Assembly (NCBI GenBank): GCA_963669155.1
Contig: OZ022587.1
Coordinates: forward strand, 4,236,121-4,300,120
DNA from: Arbacia lixula
Lineage: Eukaryota > Echinodermata > Echinoidea > Arbacioida > Arbaciidae
DNA: 64,000 nucleotides
Direction of reading: 5' to 3'
Shown: positions 42,937 through 56,188 of the stretch, in pieces
How positions within the stretch are numbered: position 1 is the first letter of the stretch
Layout of the letters: each line of letters starts with the position of its first letter
Notes under the pieces: generated by a model
Told to the model about the DNA's origin: nothing
Seen by the model: only the letters and a program-made list of their open reading frames with translations
Database searches by the model: none
Program-made: the position numbers and the translations under genes

Positions 42937-45349
42937 CTAGTGATAAAGAACAAAAGAGAGAAAAAATGGTTTAATCACAAAAATATATATCAAGTCACTA
43001 GCATTACAGGTAATGATACCACATACTTGATACAATGCATGATTATCAATATCATATAACAATAACCACATCAATAAATCACAAAACAAAGTAATCAATA
43101 TGAAGTTTTTTCTTTTCATCAAAGTTAAACCATGTAGTCCACAGAGATGTTGACATTTGTATCTTGCAAAGTATGTTTAATTTGCGGACTATACTCGATT
43201 AGCACTTGTGCTTTTTTATGGCCCTTATTAGCAATGCCTAAATCATTTTTTAACAAAATAATGTATCAATATTGTGGTACAAATACTCATGTTGTTAACA
43301 AAACCATCATGTCATCTCACAACTGCAGTCCCGATTCCAACATAAATGGATGTTTTTAACAACATTAAACAATAACTTCTGAGAGTTTATGACCCTATCC
43401 TGCCTGTAACTTCACTTCCGTTAGAAGTCAGACAGGTCATATCCCTGAACTTGCCTGAAGAAGGGTGAAGGATTTGGCCGAAAATCATTTTTACCTAAAT
43501 TATGCAATTAGATCATAAGTTTAAATCTTGAGATCAAACAATAACCTTTCATAACAAATTGACAATCAAGCATTGATAATGGCAAATATATGACATTACC
43601 TAGTACAAATGGAAAGCATTATTACGGCATGGTAGTCCATACAAATAAGTGAGCAAAATATGTTTTTTTTTAATTGTGTTTCTAAGGATAGGAAGTGTAC
43701 TTGGTCTTAAAAAGAGGATACAGTTTGATAATTTGGTATTATGTTGATGTTATACACATTTCAATGGTATATAGGTAGATGTTTCAATGTAGGTTTAATT
43801 GTACATATCAATAAAATGAAATCAATACATAAATTTAAGAGAAACTCTTTGAGTACAGACACTCATTTCTTTCCACATCATACACAAACCATAATATTCA
43901 CAGTATGAATTCAATATATCGCTGAAGAATCACCTCAAAATAGCTGGCCTTGTAAATGCAGATCTATCCTGATGATATATTTAGAAATGCAAGGACCTCG
44001 CAAGAAGTCTGCATCAACTCAAACTGTCACTTTAGATAGTAGGAGACTGAATCAGCGACATCCACATTCATGTGAAGAAATGCAAAAATGAAGAACTGTC
44101 TTCCCTTCCTCCCTCTCCCACTCCTGACTAAACTCTATCATCACTTGGAGTAATCCTTTAATGTATTTCAATATATGATACTGTCTGGCTGGTCACGTGT
44201 GTGACATTTTGGGTCTTCCTTCAAGATGTCATACATGTAAATTGTCTTGCATGGAGGAAATACCAGTATGTGCAGACATGGTAGTAAATGTGCAATGGAA
44301 ACCTGATACTAAGCAAGATCTTTCTTATGCAACTGCACTTGTTAACCTATCAAACATTTTTGAGCATGAACATAAATAAAAAAAGAATTAAAGTCTAATA
44401 CAGATTTGTGACCGATTGTGACTTAAGTTCGAAATCATTTCTAGCTCTGTAAATCAGGGATAGGGGATTTGCAATCAATCCATATCAATCACAACTTTTT
44501 ATAAGAAAGGACCCCAGTATCAACTAGACGTAATGTGTAACTGCTGGTAATAGCCCATTTTCTGACATCTGATTTTGAAAACAAAAACAGAAGAAGAAAA
44601 GTGATCTAACTTGTTAATGTGTCATCCTTTGCATTATTCTTTTCATGTACAAACATACCTCTTTAATTATGATTATGTTATGTGTGAATCATTATGTTTA
44701 TAGATCTTCTTCTTCCAGTAAAGTGCTGCTTCATTCCTGAAGATTGTGCACTGTGTGTGCATATGCGAGCACCATATGTGTGTGCTATAGCCAGATTCAT
44801 TGAATAAAAATAAGTGCACATTATGTACAAATCGTGCTAATAAAAAGACTCCCATTCATATGTCTATGCTAAGCATTTTGTTTATGCGATGCATAACTTG
44901 ATCACAAACACATTGACACATTGAATACATTCATGAAATATTAAAATAAGTCAAACTGTCATATTAGATAGACCACTAAACTTGACTGCAGAGCAAACAA
45001 ATATAACGCAATAGCACATGAGCTATTACCACACATGTACATGAATGTATTGGGAAGGAGTCTATGGTATAATGAATTCACATGATCAGTTCACAAGTGG
45101 GGCGGTTTGCCCTTGCTAGACGTCATCACTTTTTCTGGCTGCGCCCTTAACTCAACCCCCTTTCTAACTGATCTCCTTAACACCCAAAGCCTCTAGTCTC
45201 CTCACAGCTGTTTGCAAGCTATGCAGGGAGAGTGCAGGCTGGCCCACAGCCCTTGGCTGTTCTTTCATTGCCAGAGTTCTGAGAAAAATGCAGTCAGGCA
45301 AATCCACACATGGGTTCATTAGTTTAACCAGTCATTTATTGGGCCCGGG
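42937..45349. other. Intronic stretch, one repeat copy
   Basis: 44430-44590 is an intact copy of the repeat split by the LINE. 43390-43500 has a short inverted ACAGG/CCTGTCTGAC fragment. Nothing else supported. Confidence 0.45.
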
Positions 45350-45534
45350 CGCCGCAGTTTTAACCCACGGTATATTTTGTCCAGTTCAGCATGAAACATG
45401 ATGTTTTGTTAGCCTAAAATGCATCATGTTTCATGCTGAACTGGACAAAATATACCACGGTTCAAAACTGTGGCTCCATCCCTTTCTTCCCTTTCCCTTT
45501 CCCTATGCCATTTCCTTTGAGCTGGAGTGTATAT
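45350..45534. mobile_element. Foldback MITE family F, copy 1 (left end missing)
   Basis: GCCGCAGTTTTAAC, then GTATATTTTGTCCAGTTCAG and CATGAAACATGATG; inverted as CATCATGTTTCATGCTGAAC, GGACAAAATATACCACGG, TTCAAAACTGTGGC. The right end adds CCCTTTCCCTTTCCC and CCTTTGAGCTGGAGTGTA. Related copies at 49408-49624 and 61427-61658. Confidence 0.82.
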
Positions 45535-46599
45535 GTGGGCTGGCTTTTCTCCATTCAGATAGTGAGCAAAGTGTATGAACAATGTTTTAAGAAGTTTGCT
45601 GAAAACTTGCTACAATGTAACTGTGTGACCATTCACACTGGACAGATACGTATCACGCTCCACAGTGGGATATTCATGTATTTACACGTACACGCATTGT
45701 CAACACGCTACTCCATTAAAGCAGGGATGTACACGTAGGCTCACATGAAATACAAGTCGCCTGTAGTATGTAAACTGTCTTCCCAGCTCTCTCACAAAAA
45801 AATACCACCCAAATCCATGTCCAATATTCAATGTTCATTTTTTATTTATTGTGAAATGGTTAAAAAAATCTTTGACCCCAAGCACTCTAACACCGTTTTC
45901 ATCGGGTATGTTAATGATCAATCCATTCCCATGTTCACGATATATAATCCAAACGGGACCTTATCTGTGATTTCTCAGTGCATGCACATCATTACGGTTC
46001 AACCTTTACCATTTCACATCCTCCTTTTTTAATCGACTTACCCAATAAACCTCCGGGTGCAGTATCTTCGCTTCACGATCACCCGCCTTTGAACAAATCT
46101 GCTCGTAGGTGCCATAATGCTTATTCAAGAGGTTTTCCTATTTTCTCACGCTGCGTTTTCACAAAATCATATCACTGAAAGTCAATATTGGCTGAATTTT
46201 TAGAGTAATCATCAATCAGCGCTGCACCAAGGATTCCGCTAGTCAGTACTGCTCTCTCTTTATTTCATGATTTTCCTCATCAATCTGAGAAGTTATTAGC
46301 ACAAAGATACATATTAAATCAAGCACAGCATTGAAATGCAATGAAAGTCACTGGAAATTTAGTACAAGATCGCAAAGCACATTCCAAACGTGTACCAATA
46401 CACGTTTCATCCGTGATGGGCCATCTCTGAGGTTGTGCAGGTCATCACACCAGAGTGACCACAGGTCTAGAGTCACGTTAAGACTCTTTTCAGAGGTTAA
46501 TAAAAGTAAAAGAAATAATGATTTTGTAACAGAATTGCATTCTTTTCCACTTCCTCTTCATAACCATGAATGCTACTGTATGTCCTGTGGATGTTGAAT
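45535..46599. other. Intronic stretch without recognised feature
   Basis: Several short open frames, none with family match or splice support. Confidence 0.45.
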
Positions 46600-47120
46600 A
46601 CCGTTACATACATGCATATGGCACATTGCCGATTGCAGCATACAGTATCGCAATCAGAAGAACAGTTCACATGTAATCAATGGTGAAATTCCAAAAGTGA
46701 ACATTGTAGACTCCAAATTTGAAGGCACACTGCTGGTTACGGTTTGCAGTATTGCATATCAGAGGGACAGTTCAAATGTCAACAATGTCAAAATGTAGAA
46801 TCCAAATCTTGAGGTAAACTTGACTATCCAACAATGTAGAAGACAGTGCTCCTACACAATAATAGTCATGTCAAATTGGTTGATATCAGAAGGCAAGCTC
46901 AAATATAATCAGTGATGAAAATCCAACAGCTAAAATGTAAAATCCAAAGCTAAAGGCACACCTCTGATTTCAGCATGCAGTATCACAATCAAAAGGAAAG
47001 TTGAAAAGTACTCAGCAATGAAAATCCGACAGTAAAAATGTAAATCCAAATCAGAAGACATATGATGCCCTGGTAAACTTAATTCCATCCAACAATGCAG
47101 AAGACACTGCACAGTGACCT
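46600..47120. repeat. Degenerate tandem array, ~105-125-bp units
   Basis: Four to five copies anchored by TATCAGAAGGNNAGTTCAAATGTAATCA and AATGGTGAAAATCCAA-like blocks (46650, 46752, 46878, 46983). Confidence 0.75.
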
Positions 47121-47569
47121 ACAAATACACGTAATCATGCACCACCAATCCACATTATCAATCCGCCGCATTTCAAAAGGCAATTTTCATACACAAACAA
47201 TCCATTCCCTTATCTCAAGTATCACATCTGTGATAGGAAGTAAGCACTATACATGCCAAACGGGCTAATATTTCCGTGAATTGTTTCCTTTTCCTAGACT
47301 TGCTCGTTAATGCAAAGTTTGGCAGAAGTCCCCGGTAAATGGATACATATGCAATTCTGTCCAGTATCGACCACTTTGAGTTTCAGTACTCATGACGACA
47401 TCAAACTGCAAACAACTTTGGCTCCATTGATGTACTTGGTCACACGGCAGAAGAAGTACTTGCTGTCTATGACAATTAGCAAAGGAAATCTTCAAGACAT
47501 TTTGTTGACTTTATGCCCCTAAAGTGATCGGATAATGCTCCAAGTAAGATATTGTGTCACAACCCCCTC

Positions 47570-48540
47570 GTGGCTCACCGATAGTAGTAAAAGCTTATAA
47601 GCACTGTAAGAGATACTGTTCAGCAGACACAGTTTGACATGAATTCAGTAAATCAAAATCACAAGCATGGTCACTGGTAGTTTGAAACACACATTGTTCA
47701 TATCAAAGATTCAAGCGGTCATCTCCTTTCAAGAACAACTGTGAACCATGTTTTGTTCCTCCAGTTGCCTGTATCAAACAGAGCCATGAAATCAAAGTTA
47801 CAAACCACAAACATGTAGGCAAATCCCACATTGCTTATAATTAAGATTTCAATCAGCCATATCCGTTCAAGAAAAACTGTGAACAATATTTGCTTCCTCC
47901 TGTTGCCTGAATCAAATAGATCATGCTACGACCACTAACTGCATGCCTATATCCTCTATAAGACTCCACCGGAAAGCGAAGAACACAGACGAAGATAAAA
48001 CACAGTCCGCACAGATCCTGTCTGGTTTTCTTCACAAGATTTGACAGACTGTGAGGAGCCTTTGCAAGGCAACTGGTCCAATCACTGCCCAATGAAGAAG
48101 CGTTTAGCCATAGAAGCTTTCTAGCATCCCTGAACACTACATGTAACAGCTTTCCTTTCTGCATAAGCCCCAAGCTCGAGAGAGATTCACAGGACAAACA
48201 CATCGAATTTAGTCATTTTGTTTGCAGGAGTCTGTGAACTATGAGGACCCCTTGTACAACAGTCTGGTCCAACCACCTAAAGAAGCGTTAAGCCACAAAG
48301 GCATCTTGGCATCCCTGAACACTAACCAACAGCTTGCTTATCTGAGCCCCAAGCACGAGAGAGATTCACAGTGAACAGATACACCAAATCCGGTCGTTTC
48401 TTTGTTGCATGAGTCCATGAACTATCTTTGCAAGGCAATCTGGACCCACCACCTCGCGAGGGAAGCATTAAGCCAAGAAGGCTTCTCTCAGCATCCCTGA
48501 ACACTAACTAACAGCTTGCCTCTCTGAGCCCCAAACATGT
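47570..48540. repeat. Two adjoining arrays, ~150- and ~180-bp units
   Basis: 47640-47920: two copies with TCNTTTCAAGAACAACTGTGAA and CCTGTTGCCTGNATCAAA. 48050-48530: three copies with GAAGCGTTAAGCC at 48098, 48283 and 48463, plus GCATCCCTGAACACTAAC and GAGCCCCAAGC blocks. Confidence 0.75.
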
Positions 48541-49407
48541 GTGAAATCCGCAGAGGGGACAATCTTTGGCAATAAGAAAGGAATCCTTACGAAGGGTAAT
48601 TCCGCCGCCTCTCATGAAAGTGATCTTGTCTTGATCGCTTAATAGGACTACCGAGGCTTTAATCCAACACTCCGGTTTGTCCTCCTTGGAGGGTTGCCTG
48701 ACTTTGCGGAGGAAGCTTCCCCCAACAGTTCTCCCGATGACAGACAGACAGTAGAGATGACACAGAATAAGCACGAATCCAAGCCAATCGGGTGAACTCT
48801 CTCACTGTTATCTGTCGCCCTCAGATTAAACATGACGGTAATGAGATATACCGGGATGTTCCGCCATGAAAGCCCAATTTTTGTAATTCATTCCTGGCAT
48901 GAATTTGCAACTTGAGGTGTAAACAAGAATTATCCAGTAATAATCTGTGAAATATTTGCCACTCTCGCATCAGGAACAGAGACCAGAGAGGGACTGAGGC
49001 TGATGTTGAATGAGTGCACTTGAGATTAATGGATCTTCATCTTAAATTTTGCAGGCAGACAGAATCCTATGAATAGAGTGCATCAATAAGAAATGACAAA
49101 GTCTGTCTGGGTAATGAAATATGAGGGGTAGCCTTTTTAGCCTTTTTTAAAAACCACGGAAAATTAAAGAAAATACTGTTTTAGAACTTCCCTCACAATA
49201 TTTGAGAAGGAACATGACCTTGAGGGAACGATATTGATCTTTACATTTCAAGTAGGTGTTGGACGAGTGCGTACTATGTGTCCAAAACCTCCCGGCTATT
49301 TGTTAGCCTCAAGACCGGAGGCCGCTGTCAGGTGTGGTGTCCGATGCGGTTTGCACCACAGTGTATGCGTTCAACACTGCCCAACGCATAGTGCGCTGAC
49401 AGGGGCA
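48541..49407. other. Intronic stretch, possible coding-like block
   Basis: 48648-48770 has GC-richer sequence open on the minus strand (GELLGEASSAKSGNPPRRT) with a weak GT afterwards; no family recognised, so not called as an exon. Confidence 0.35.
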
Positions 49408-49624
49408 ATAGGAATTGGCATCTAGGGAAAGGGAAAGGAAAGGAGCCGCAGTTTTAACGACAGTATATTTCGTCCAGTTCAGCATGAAACTTGATGCTTT
49501 AGCCTAAAAAACATCATGATTCATACTGAACTGGACAAAATATATCACGGTTTACAACTGCGGCTCCTTCCCTTTCTTCCCTTTCCCTTTCCCTCTGCCA
49601 ATTCCTTTGAGCTGGAGTGTACAA
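49408..49624. mobile_element. Foldback MITE family F, copy 2
   Basis: Left AGGAATTGGCATCTAGGGAA and AAAGGAGCCGCAGTTTTAAC; centre GTCCAGTTCAGCATGAAAC; right inverted ACTGAACTGGACAAAATAT, ACAACTGCGGCTCC, TGCCAATTCCTTTGAGCTGG. Nearly complete. Confidence 0.82.
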
Positions 49625-50533
49625 GCAACATGGCCCAGCTAGGACCCATAATAATTGGGTTGCCGTATTGCTATAAGATGGGTCCCTTTCTCGCTTGATT
49701 TCAGGACACCGGGAAGAAATCACCTAAAAGTGATAAAATTGTTGAAATTAAATGAAATCTGGTTGTGCAATGATTTCGGCCCATACAATCATTACAGCTT
49801 GCTTTTAATACATCAAACTGATGGGGTTGTCTATAGAACAGGCAGCATGTCATTTGTACACAGATGCTATCATTGCATAGTGCCTACGCTTAGTCAACTT
49901 CATGGGTGTGTTCAGTAGAATACTACTTTGCCTGCAAAAATCGCTGAGTGCCACTTGATTAAAGAAAGCATACGTCTAGACCTTGATAGTGAAAACAGAC
50001 TGGATTGTTGATACACGTATCAAGGAAACTGTGTGTCAAGCTAAACTTGGTGATGAACACACATCCTCTACTGAAGTAGGTCATGCTGGTGTTGGGACGA
50101 AGCATGGGTATGGCCTAGGTTCAAGGCTGTGCCACTTTTCTAATCCTGGATTTTGGAAGGGGAAAAGACCTGACTGGACCCGCACTGGAAATATGTCAAA
50201 ATTTTGTCCGGTACCTGGATCAGATCGGAGACCGGACCAAGAACACACAGAAAAAAAATAAAGAAAAGGCATCCTATCATATGACTCTACCTATCATATA
50301 TTCAACCCATGTGACATTGTGTTTCAAAGGGTGTGATTAATACATGTATCATGCAAAAAGAAAAAAGAAGACACAATCTTATCTGTGATAAGTTCTTCTT
50401 CCAAATTTTTACTGTATATTTTATTTGGTAACCACACTGGAAGTGGACCAGAACCAATACTGGAAGATTTCCGGTCACAAGAAGAGGAGAACCAAATCAG
50501 AACACATTTGTGTCTTGTAAGCTCAGAATACAG

Positions 50534-50535
<2 letters not shown>

Positions 50536-50569
<34 letters not shown>

Positions 50570-50606
50570 CAGAGACAGGCAGAGAGAGAGAGAGAGACAG
50601 AGAAAG
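50536..50606. repeat. (GA)n microsatellite
   Basis: GAGA with occasional CAGA interruptions. Overlapping Ser/Leu- and Arg/Glu-rich frames are artefacts. Confidence 0.92.
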
Positions 50607-53600
50607 ATACTCAAATAGTAGGTGATAGAGCGTACTTGAGATGGAAGAAGGGAAAAAGAAGAAGAAGAGATGGTGTACAAAACACTTAAAACTCACCCTG
50701 GTGCACTCCAAGACATGCATCTCTGTCTCTCAAAGCCTCCTCCAACGTGCAACTTCTTCATCATTGAGCGTTGCGCCATGGTTAAACAGCACGTCGCAAG
50801 TCCCTATAGACACTGTCCGAGTATTTAGCATGTAAACTGCGAAGTAACTCAATCACACTCCCAGAATGGAACACTGATGTAATCCAGCTATGTGCAGCAC
50901 ATTATCGTTGGCTGCTTTCCAGTACATGAGCGCATCCACACATGACGATGATTCTTGCAAAATTTGTTGGATTATCATCTCATTGTAGTCAATATTTCGA
51001 CTGGATACAGTTCCAAATTTCCTTTGGGGGAATGTTAGGTGATCCCAGCTATTTATCCACTCATTTCCACAGCACAGTACTTGGAATAGCAAAGTATCAG
51101 AGAGTTCCATGGCATCAACGATATGCCAACAAATAGTAGACGCATTATGTATTCTCTTAAAAGATAAGATTTCTGATACTAACTAACCATTGCAGACAAA
51201 CACATTATCTACAGTCTAATCCACAAGTAACAAATTCAAAGCAATAATATTACACCATTCCTTTTTTCCAAGATATCATCAAGAAAAGTAACATCCTGTA
51301 TGCACAGAAGAAGCACATATAATATTAGATTCCAAAGTCTTTACACAAAATCTCTCACAAACGAAGACATGTCATTGAATGACATCCTGCGGTAAAACTA
51401 ACTCTGTTTACCGCTATTCCAAATGCTGTGAACACTCTAGACCTCCACACATATATAGATAATGTCCATTCTTCTGCTGTCCAGTTGGCATAATTAATTG
51501 CATTACCAATTCCTCCAATGCTGAATAAATCCCGCAGCAGTGTTAATTGGACTGGGTCCGTAGCAGAGTCTGTTACGCCACATGTCTTCTATAATTCATG
51601 AGGCGTAATAAGTGTCGTCCAACGAGTCTCCATGCTAAGCCATTAAGCCAATGGGATGCTGCACGGTGGCTATTAATCATATTCAGTTATTCACAGAATT
51701 TCACAAGACTTTTGCTTTAATTACTGGTCACTGACGGGGGCCCATAAAGGTTCTAACTTCGCTCCTTTCGATCTGAAATATGCCTCTATCCTTCTAGAAT
51801 TTCTTTGTCCTTCTATAATGTCCATGTAATTACACCACTTTAATTCATGCAATCAAAACATGATTTCAGTTTCAGTTCTAGAAATCTACATAAACATCTT
51901 CATTGTAGCACACAAACAGCTCCAAATTTGCTCACATGACCATGATTCATACAATAGCAGAAACCGTCTTGAGATCTCCTTCAGAGTGTGTATAATCGTC
52001 TTAGAAGCTGGTCATGCTTTGAGGTATGGGCCTTCCTGTAGCTGTGTTTTCTCTGGAAGCACCATTGGCTTGTTTCCCCCCGTTTCTCTGAACAGTCCTA
52101 AGCATGGCATGAACTCTGCCAATATTTGTAATGAATACGATCTTATCAGCTGGGGGCTCAATGTCACCTGACATTAGCATCCTTTGTCAGAGATAAACCA
52201 GAGAGTGGGTTATGGTATACATTGTCCAGGATACAGGACAAACATTAGAACATGCTTCTGAACATTGGCCACACCAAATTATGTCCTTGTCAGCCCCTCC
52301 TTGAAGAGAAGATGTGTATTTGTGCGCTTCGCCTCTTGTAAATGTCTTGAGAAGCAGCTAACAGTACATTTGAGAGATGAAGATTCCCTTAAATTAAGTC
52401 CTTGTCAAACCCTGCTTTGTGTGTAGAAAATGGGTCCACATATGTGTTTGAGTGCTTCTCTTGCACGTCCATTGAGAAGCGGCTCGTAATATAGATTAGA
52501 GATGAACTCCTCATTTGCTGGGTGCATGAAAGCTACCATAACATCATTATGTAACACAACAATGTGGACCACATCAATCTGTCGACATAAAGTAATCAGG
52601 AATCCATTAAAGCACACACATCTATCTTTCAGAGAATGTTACATGACATATTTTGTACACAAAAAATATGCTCACACTCTATCCAAAAAACATGTATAAA
52701 GTGGTACTGATAAGTCAACAATTAGTTTTGGTTAGTTCAGTAACACTCATTACATAAGTGCACATTTCAAAACTCAAAACTCTATTTTGACTCAAATATT
52801 AACTCCATACCCAAGAAGGACTGCTTTAGGTTTCAAGATTATATGTCCAGCTTTAGTTTCACTGATGATCCCTCGATTACAGAGTTTTCAAAATGTCCTT
52901 ATATGGTATATGTCCTTATATGGCATAGAATGCAACATCCTTCAGGCTGATAGTCACATGGTCAGGTCCTTTTAATATGCATCACAGAATAGTCCATCTC
53001 ACGCTCATCATAGATTTCTTGATTAAATGTAGACAAAAGGAAACAGTCAACAAACTGTTTTGAGCAACACAAAAACCTGATGATTCTCCATGGCAACTGA
53101 TCCTTGAAGTATACAGGAACACAGTGTAAGATATTAGGTACCAGACTGTTTTGAGCAACACAAAAACCCAATAATTGTCCCTGGCTACTGATCTTTTCAG
53201 TGTAAGTTTTCAAGAACCAGCCTTCTGTTTTTGATCAGTGCTTACACAAAACTGAAACAGTCCAGATTGGCGATTATCTGGCACTGATCACAACAACAAT
53301 TAACTGGCTGATGCTGATACAAGTGAAGTCTGTATGAATGGGGCCTATAATCTACACAGTCAGTGCATTCATGGAAAGCTCACTGTGCAATGGGCATCGA
53401 GCTGCTTATATTTCAGCAGCAGAATCTGATTAATATCTCTCGGAAGTCCGTCGGTCCGTGATGGTGTGAAAGTTTGACTCAAATTATAATTCAGGCTAAC
53501 AGGAAATCCTATGTCCATGACGTTTCCTCTGCAGAGAGCCAGTCCAAGGAAACAGATTTGAAATCACTCAGAACCTACAGCCGCGGCATACGCGTAGGGG

Positions 53601-53785
53601 CCTCACAGCGCCAATGAGGACTGAATTCATGCTCTATCCGAGTCCATCACAAGTACAGTGTGCATCTCTTAATCCCTTCAGTACCAAACAGCCATAGTCC
53701 CATACATGAATCAATTCCAACACAGTTTATTGCCTATGGGACTGACAGGGTTAATTAGAACAAGAAGTCAATACCGACGTCTTAC
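50607..53785. other. Intron with two small duplications
   Basis: 52250-52510: two ~135-bp degenerate copies (GTCCTTGTCANNCCCTNCTT, GAGAAGCNGCT). 53040-53200: two copies of ACTGTTTTGAGCAACACAAA with CATGGCAACTGATCCTT, the latter also near 54340. No exon recognised. Confidence 0.5.
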
Positions 53786-53834
53786 CAGCTACATCCGGTG
53801 CGATGAAATCTGTCTTCTCTTGTTTCACATCATA
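53786..53834 (-). CDS. Candidate 49-nt alternative or poison exon
   Basis: The segment is bounded by a good acceptor (pyrimidine-rich TTGTGTTTCAG) and a consensus donor CTG|GTAAGACG. Read from its first base it gives YDVKQEKTDFIAPDVAG, but it is 49 nt long, so it is not frame-neutral. Placed between exon 1 (phase 2) and exon 2 it meets a stop within four codons. Its own open frame also runs into a stop in exon 2. It is therefore either part of another isoform with further unseen exons, a 5'-untranslated exon of an alternative promoter, a poison exon, or chance splice-like sequence. The peptide loosely resembles an acidic DFVPE stretch that I recall near the N-terminus of the vertebrate protein; that is weak support. 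Confidence 0.35.
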
Positions 53835-54598
53835 CTGAAACACAATACAAGAAGCGTGTGAACCTAGATGCAGCTAACTCCCTACTGCCAAGTTCACTGA
53901 CATTGTACGCAATTGAAGCCAGGCCTTAGCTTTCAGCTTGGTAGCAAATTCTACACTGTATGAACCATCTGTAAAGAACTAAAGATGGATTAAAAGTTGC
54001 TCTTCATATCTTTTGATGATGTTCATGAATGTAAAACAAATTACATTCTATGTGATCATCATTCTATGTGAATATAATACATTTGATGCTTATGAATTAG
54101 TCATTCACTGTGTGTAGGTCCCCATGGATGAAATATATTCCTTTCATGTCAGTCTTCAAATGTTCTCTGATGAAAATGACCATCAAATTTCACATATGAA
54201 GATGATATTCACTGCAGTGAGAACAAGTTTTATCCAGTGACTCCAAAAGCTGGTCTATTAATGGCTGTGCTGCACGTAATGGAAGATGTTCGTCAAAGTG
54301 TTCTCCAATTATCCATCCAGCTCTCTTGATGATTGTCAGTGGCAACAGATCCTTCAAGTACAGCTATACAGTGTCAGGAATCCTAGGCTACATCTAGGCA
54401 TGTTCAATGTACACGAGAAGCAAGTGTGCTAGGTAATGCTCCCTTGAGGTACAATAAATCCATAGAGATTTTTTAACTATTAACCCATTCTTTAATAACT
54501 AATCCTGAATATTTGCCGGCTTACTTTACTCAACTCAGATATTGAGCTCAGTGTGACTCCTGCGTAATCTGCTTGATGTACAATAGACTATAGGATAT
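53835..54598. other. Intronic stretch without recognised feature
   Basis: Ordinary intron 5' (in gene sense) of the candidate 49-nt exon; apart from the GGCAACAGATCCTTCAAGTA fragment shared with 53090, nothing supported. Confidence 0.45.
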
Positions 54599-54999
54599 GA
54601 ATTCTCCCTATCGCATATAGCCGATATCAAGCGATATCACCTCACGATACCGATATCTGATCGATTGCTCTTGGGATGTATACTTCCGGTAAGAGCTGGT
54701 TGTCGGCAGAAAGTGACCAAGAAATCACTTTTTTTTATGAATTAAGCAGTGAAAATTTTGTGTAGGGTTGTGTTTAGGGTCAGGGTTAGGTTTAGAATAA
54801 GGTTTAGGGTTAGTGTTAAGGTTAGGGTTAAGTTTAGGGTTAATATTCATAAAATTAGTTGGATATACCCTGGTCCCTTATTGTACGGGATTGCCGAATG
54901 TTTGTGGACCGGAAGTTCATATCCCAAGAATTAAAGGTAAAAAAATTAGAGCGCCACACACGTTCAGATTCGGAGAGCTATATGCGATAGGGAGAATTA
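54599..54999. mobile_element. MITE enclosing a telomere-like array
   Basis: 22-bp inverted ends GAATTCTCCCTATCGCATAT / ATATGCGATAGGGAGAATT, and a second inner pair TCTTGGGATGTATACTTCCG / CGGAAGTTCATATCCCAAGA. The centre (54762-54843) is a degenerate GGGTTA/TTTAGGG array of about twelve units. No transposase. Confidence 0.78.
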
Positions 55000-55009
55000 A
55001 CCCCAAATT

Positions 55010-55162
55010 GTCCTTATAGAGTGTTCCCAGGAGCAGCCATATTGGAGGACAAACAATAAAAAGCTGTGCATCAGACCATGAAAAGTCATTGTTTTAATGG
55101 TCTGACAGGTTTTTATTGTTTTGTCCTCCAATATGGCTGCTCCTAGGAACGCTCTATAGGAC
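55010..55162. mobile_element. Foldback MITE adjoining the previous one
   Basis: GTCCTTATAGAGTGTTCCCA pairs with AGGAACGCTCTATAGGAC; GAGCAGCCATATTGGAGGAC pairs with GTCCTCCAATATGGCTGCTC; inner AACAATAAAAA/TTTTTATTGTT and CAGACCAT/ATGGTCTG. Arms ~65 bp, small centre. Starts 10 bp after the end of the telomere-like MITE. Confidence 0.85.
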
Positions 55163-55439
55163 ACAAGTAAGAAACACCCGTTTGGTTACTGCAGTTCCAT
55201 TATTTTGACATCCTTACTGGATCCGTGTCTCGAAGCCTGTATCTAACCATGGGCAACAGGCTAATAGCATGGCTTGTTAATGACACAGAGCTCCTTAGCA
55301 TACATGTACGTGCTAGTAGAGCAAACAAATTTGATTCATCATCCTCAAGAACATGCAATCATGTCTCATTGATTAAAACCACAGGAACATTAACTGCCGT
55401 ATTCAATACCTATGTTAAACACAATTTATTATGCAGAAC

Positions 55440-55925
55440 TAATCTACGACATCCTGACATTTAGCATCGTCGAAGCTCCTGGAAGAAAAAGTCAAACATA
55501 CGCTGTTTAAGCCTTCGACGTCAATCATTTTCAGACAAATGGCATCATTTTCATATCCTGTTTGTTGGCAAGAACAAAATGGATTAGTTCCCATTCGATA
55601 AAAACAGCAACAAGCTTCTGAAGGTCCAAGGTACATTCTTTTGGCCTTCAACATTTATCATTCTCCAACTTTGCATCCAAATGGCATCATTTTCACATCC
55701 TGTTTCTTCGCAAAAGTAAACTACATTAGTTCCCACTTAAAGTAAACAGCAACAAGTGTATGGCGGTCCAAAGAACATTCAAACATACGCTATTTTAGCC
55801 TTCAACAGTAATCATTCTCCAGGTTTGCATCGAAATACCATCATTTTCACATCCTGTTTGTTTGAAACAACAAAATACATTTTAGTTCCCACTCGATGTA
55901 AAGAGTAAAAAGTTTGCGATGGTCC
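55440..55925. repeat. Tandem array, ~140-155-bp units
   Basis: Three copies anchored by AAATGGCATCATTTTCACAT (55537, 55679, 55832), each with ACATACGCTNTTTTAGCCTT, TTAGTTCCCACTCGAT and AACAGCAACAAGNNT blocks. Confidence 0.88.
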
Positions 55926-56188
55926 GGGCGCTAACATGCACCATCATGTACGTACAGGTACACAATGCATGCACGTGTGACTATGATCAACACAGCCGTA
56001 GGCATCGGTATTGACAAAACAAGGCTTGTTGGTGCAAATTAAATAATCCGGAGTATCCACATGGTGTGCTAGCTGCAGCATGGCTGCAAAAGCTGCGATC
56101 ACTCTCAAGTTGGCTTCAGGTTCTTCCATTAAGGGCAGGAAACGTGTTGAAATGTATTCCAACCACTCAGGATCATGCGGTTCACTAT

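Noticed and set aside
48508-48833. Possible extra exon of the RhoGAP gene (GELLGEASSAKSGNPPRRT)
   Set aside because: Coding-like composition, but the nearest donor is weak, no acceptor is clear and phases cannot be matched to exons 1 or 2.
54760-54845. Chromosome end or true telomere
   Set aside because: Units are degenerate, only about 80 bp, and enclosed by inverted repeats with gene sequence on both sides.
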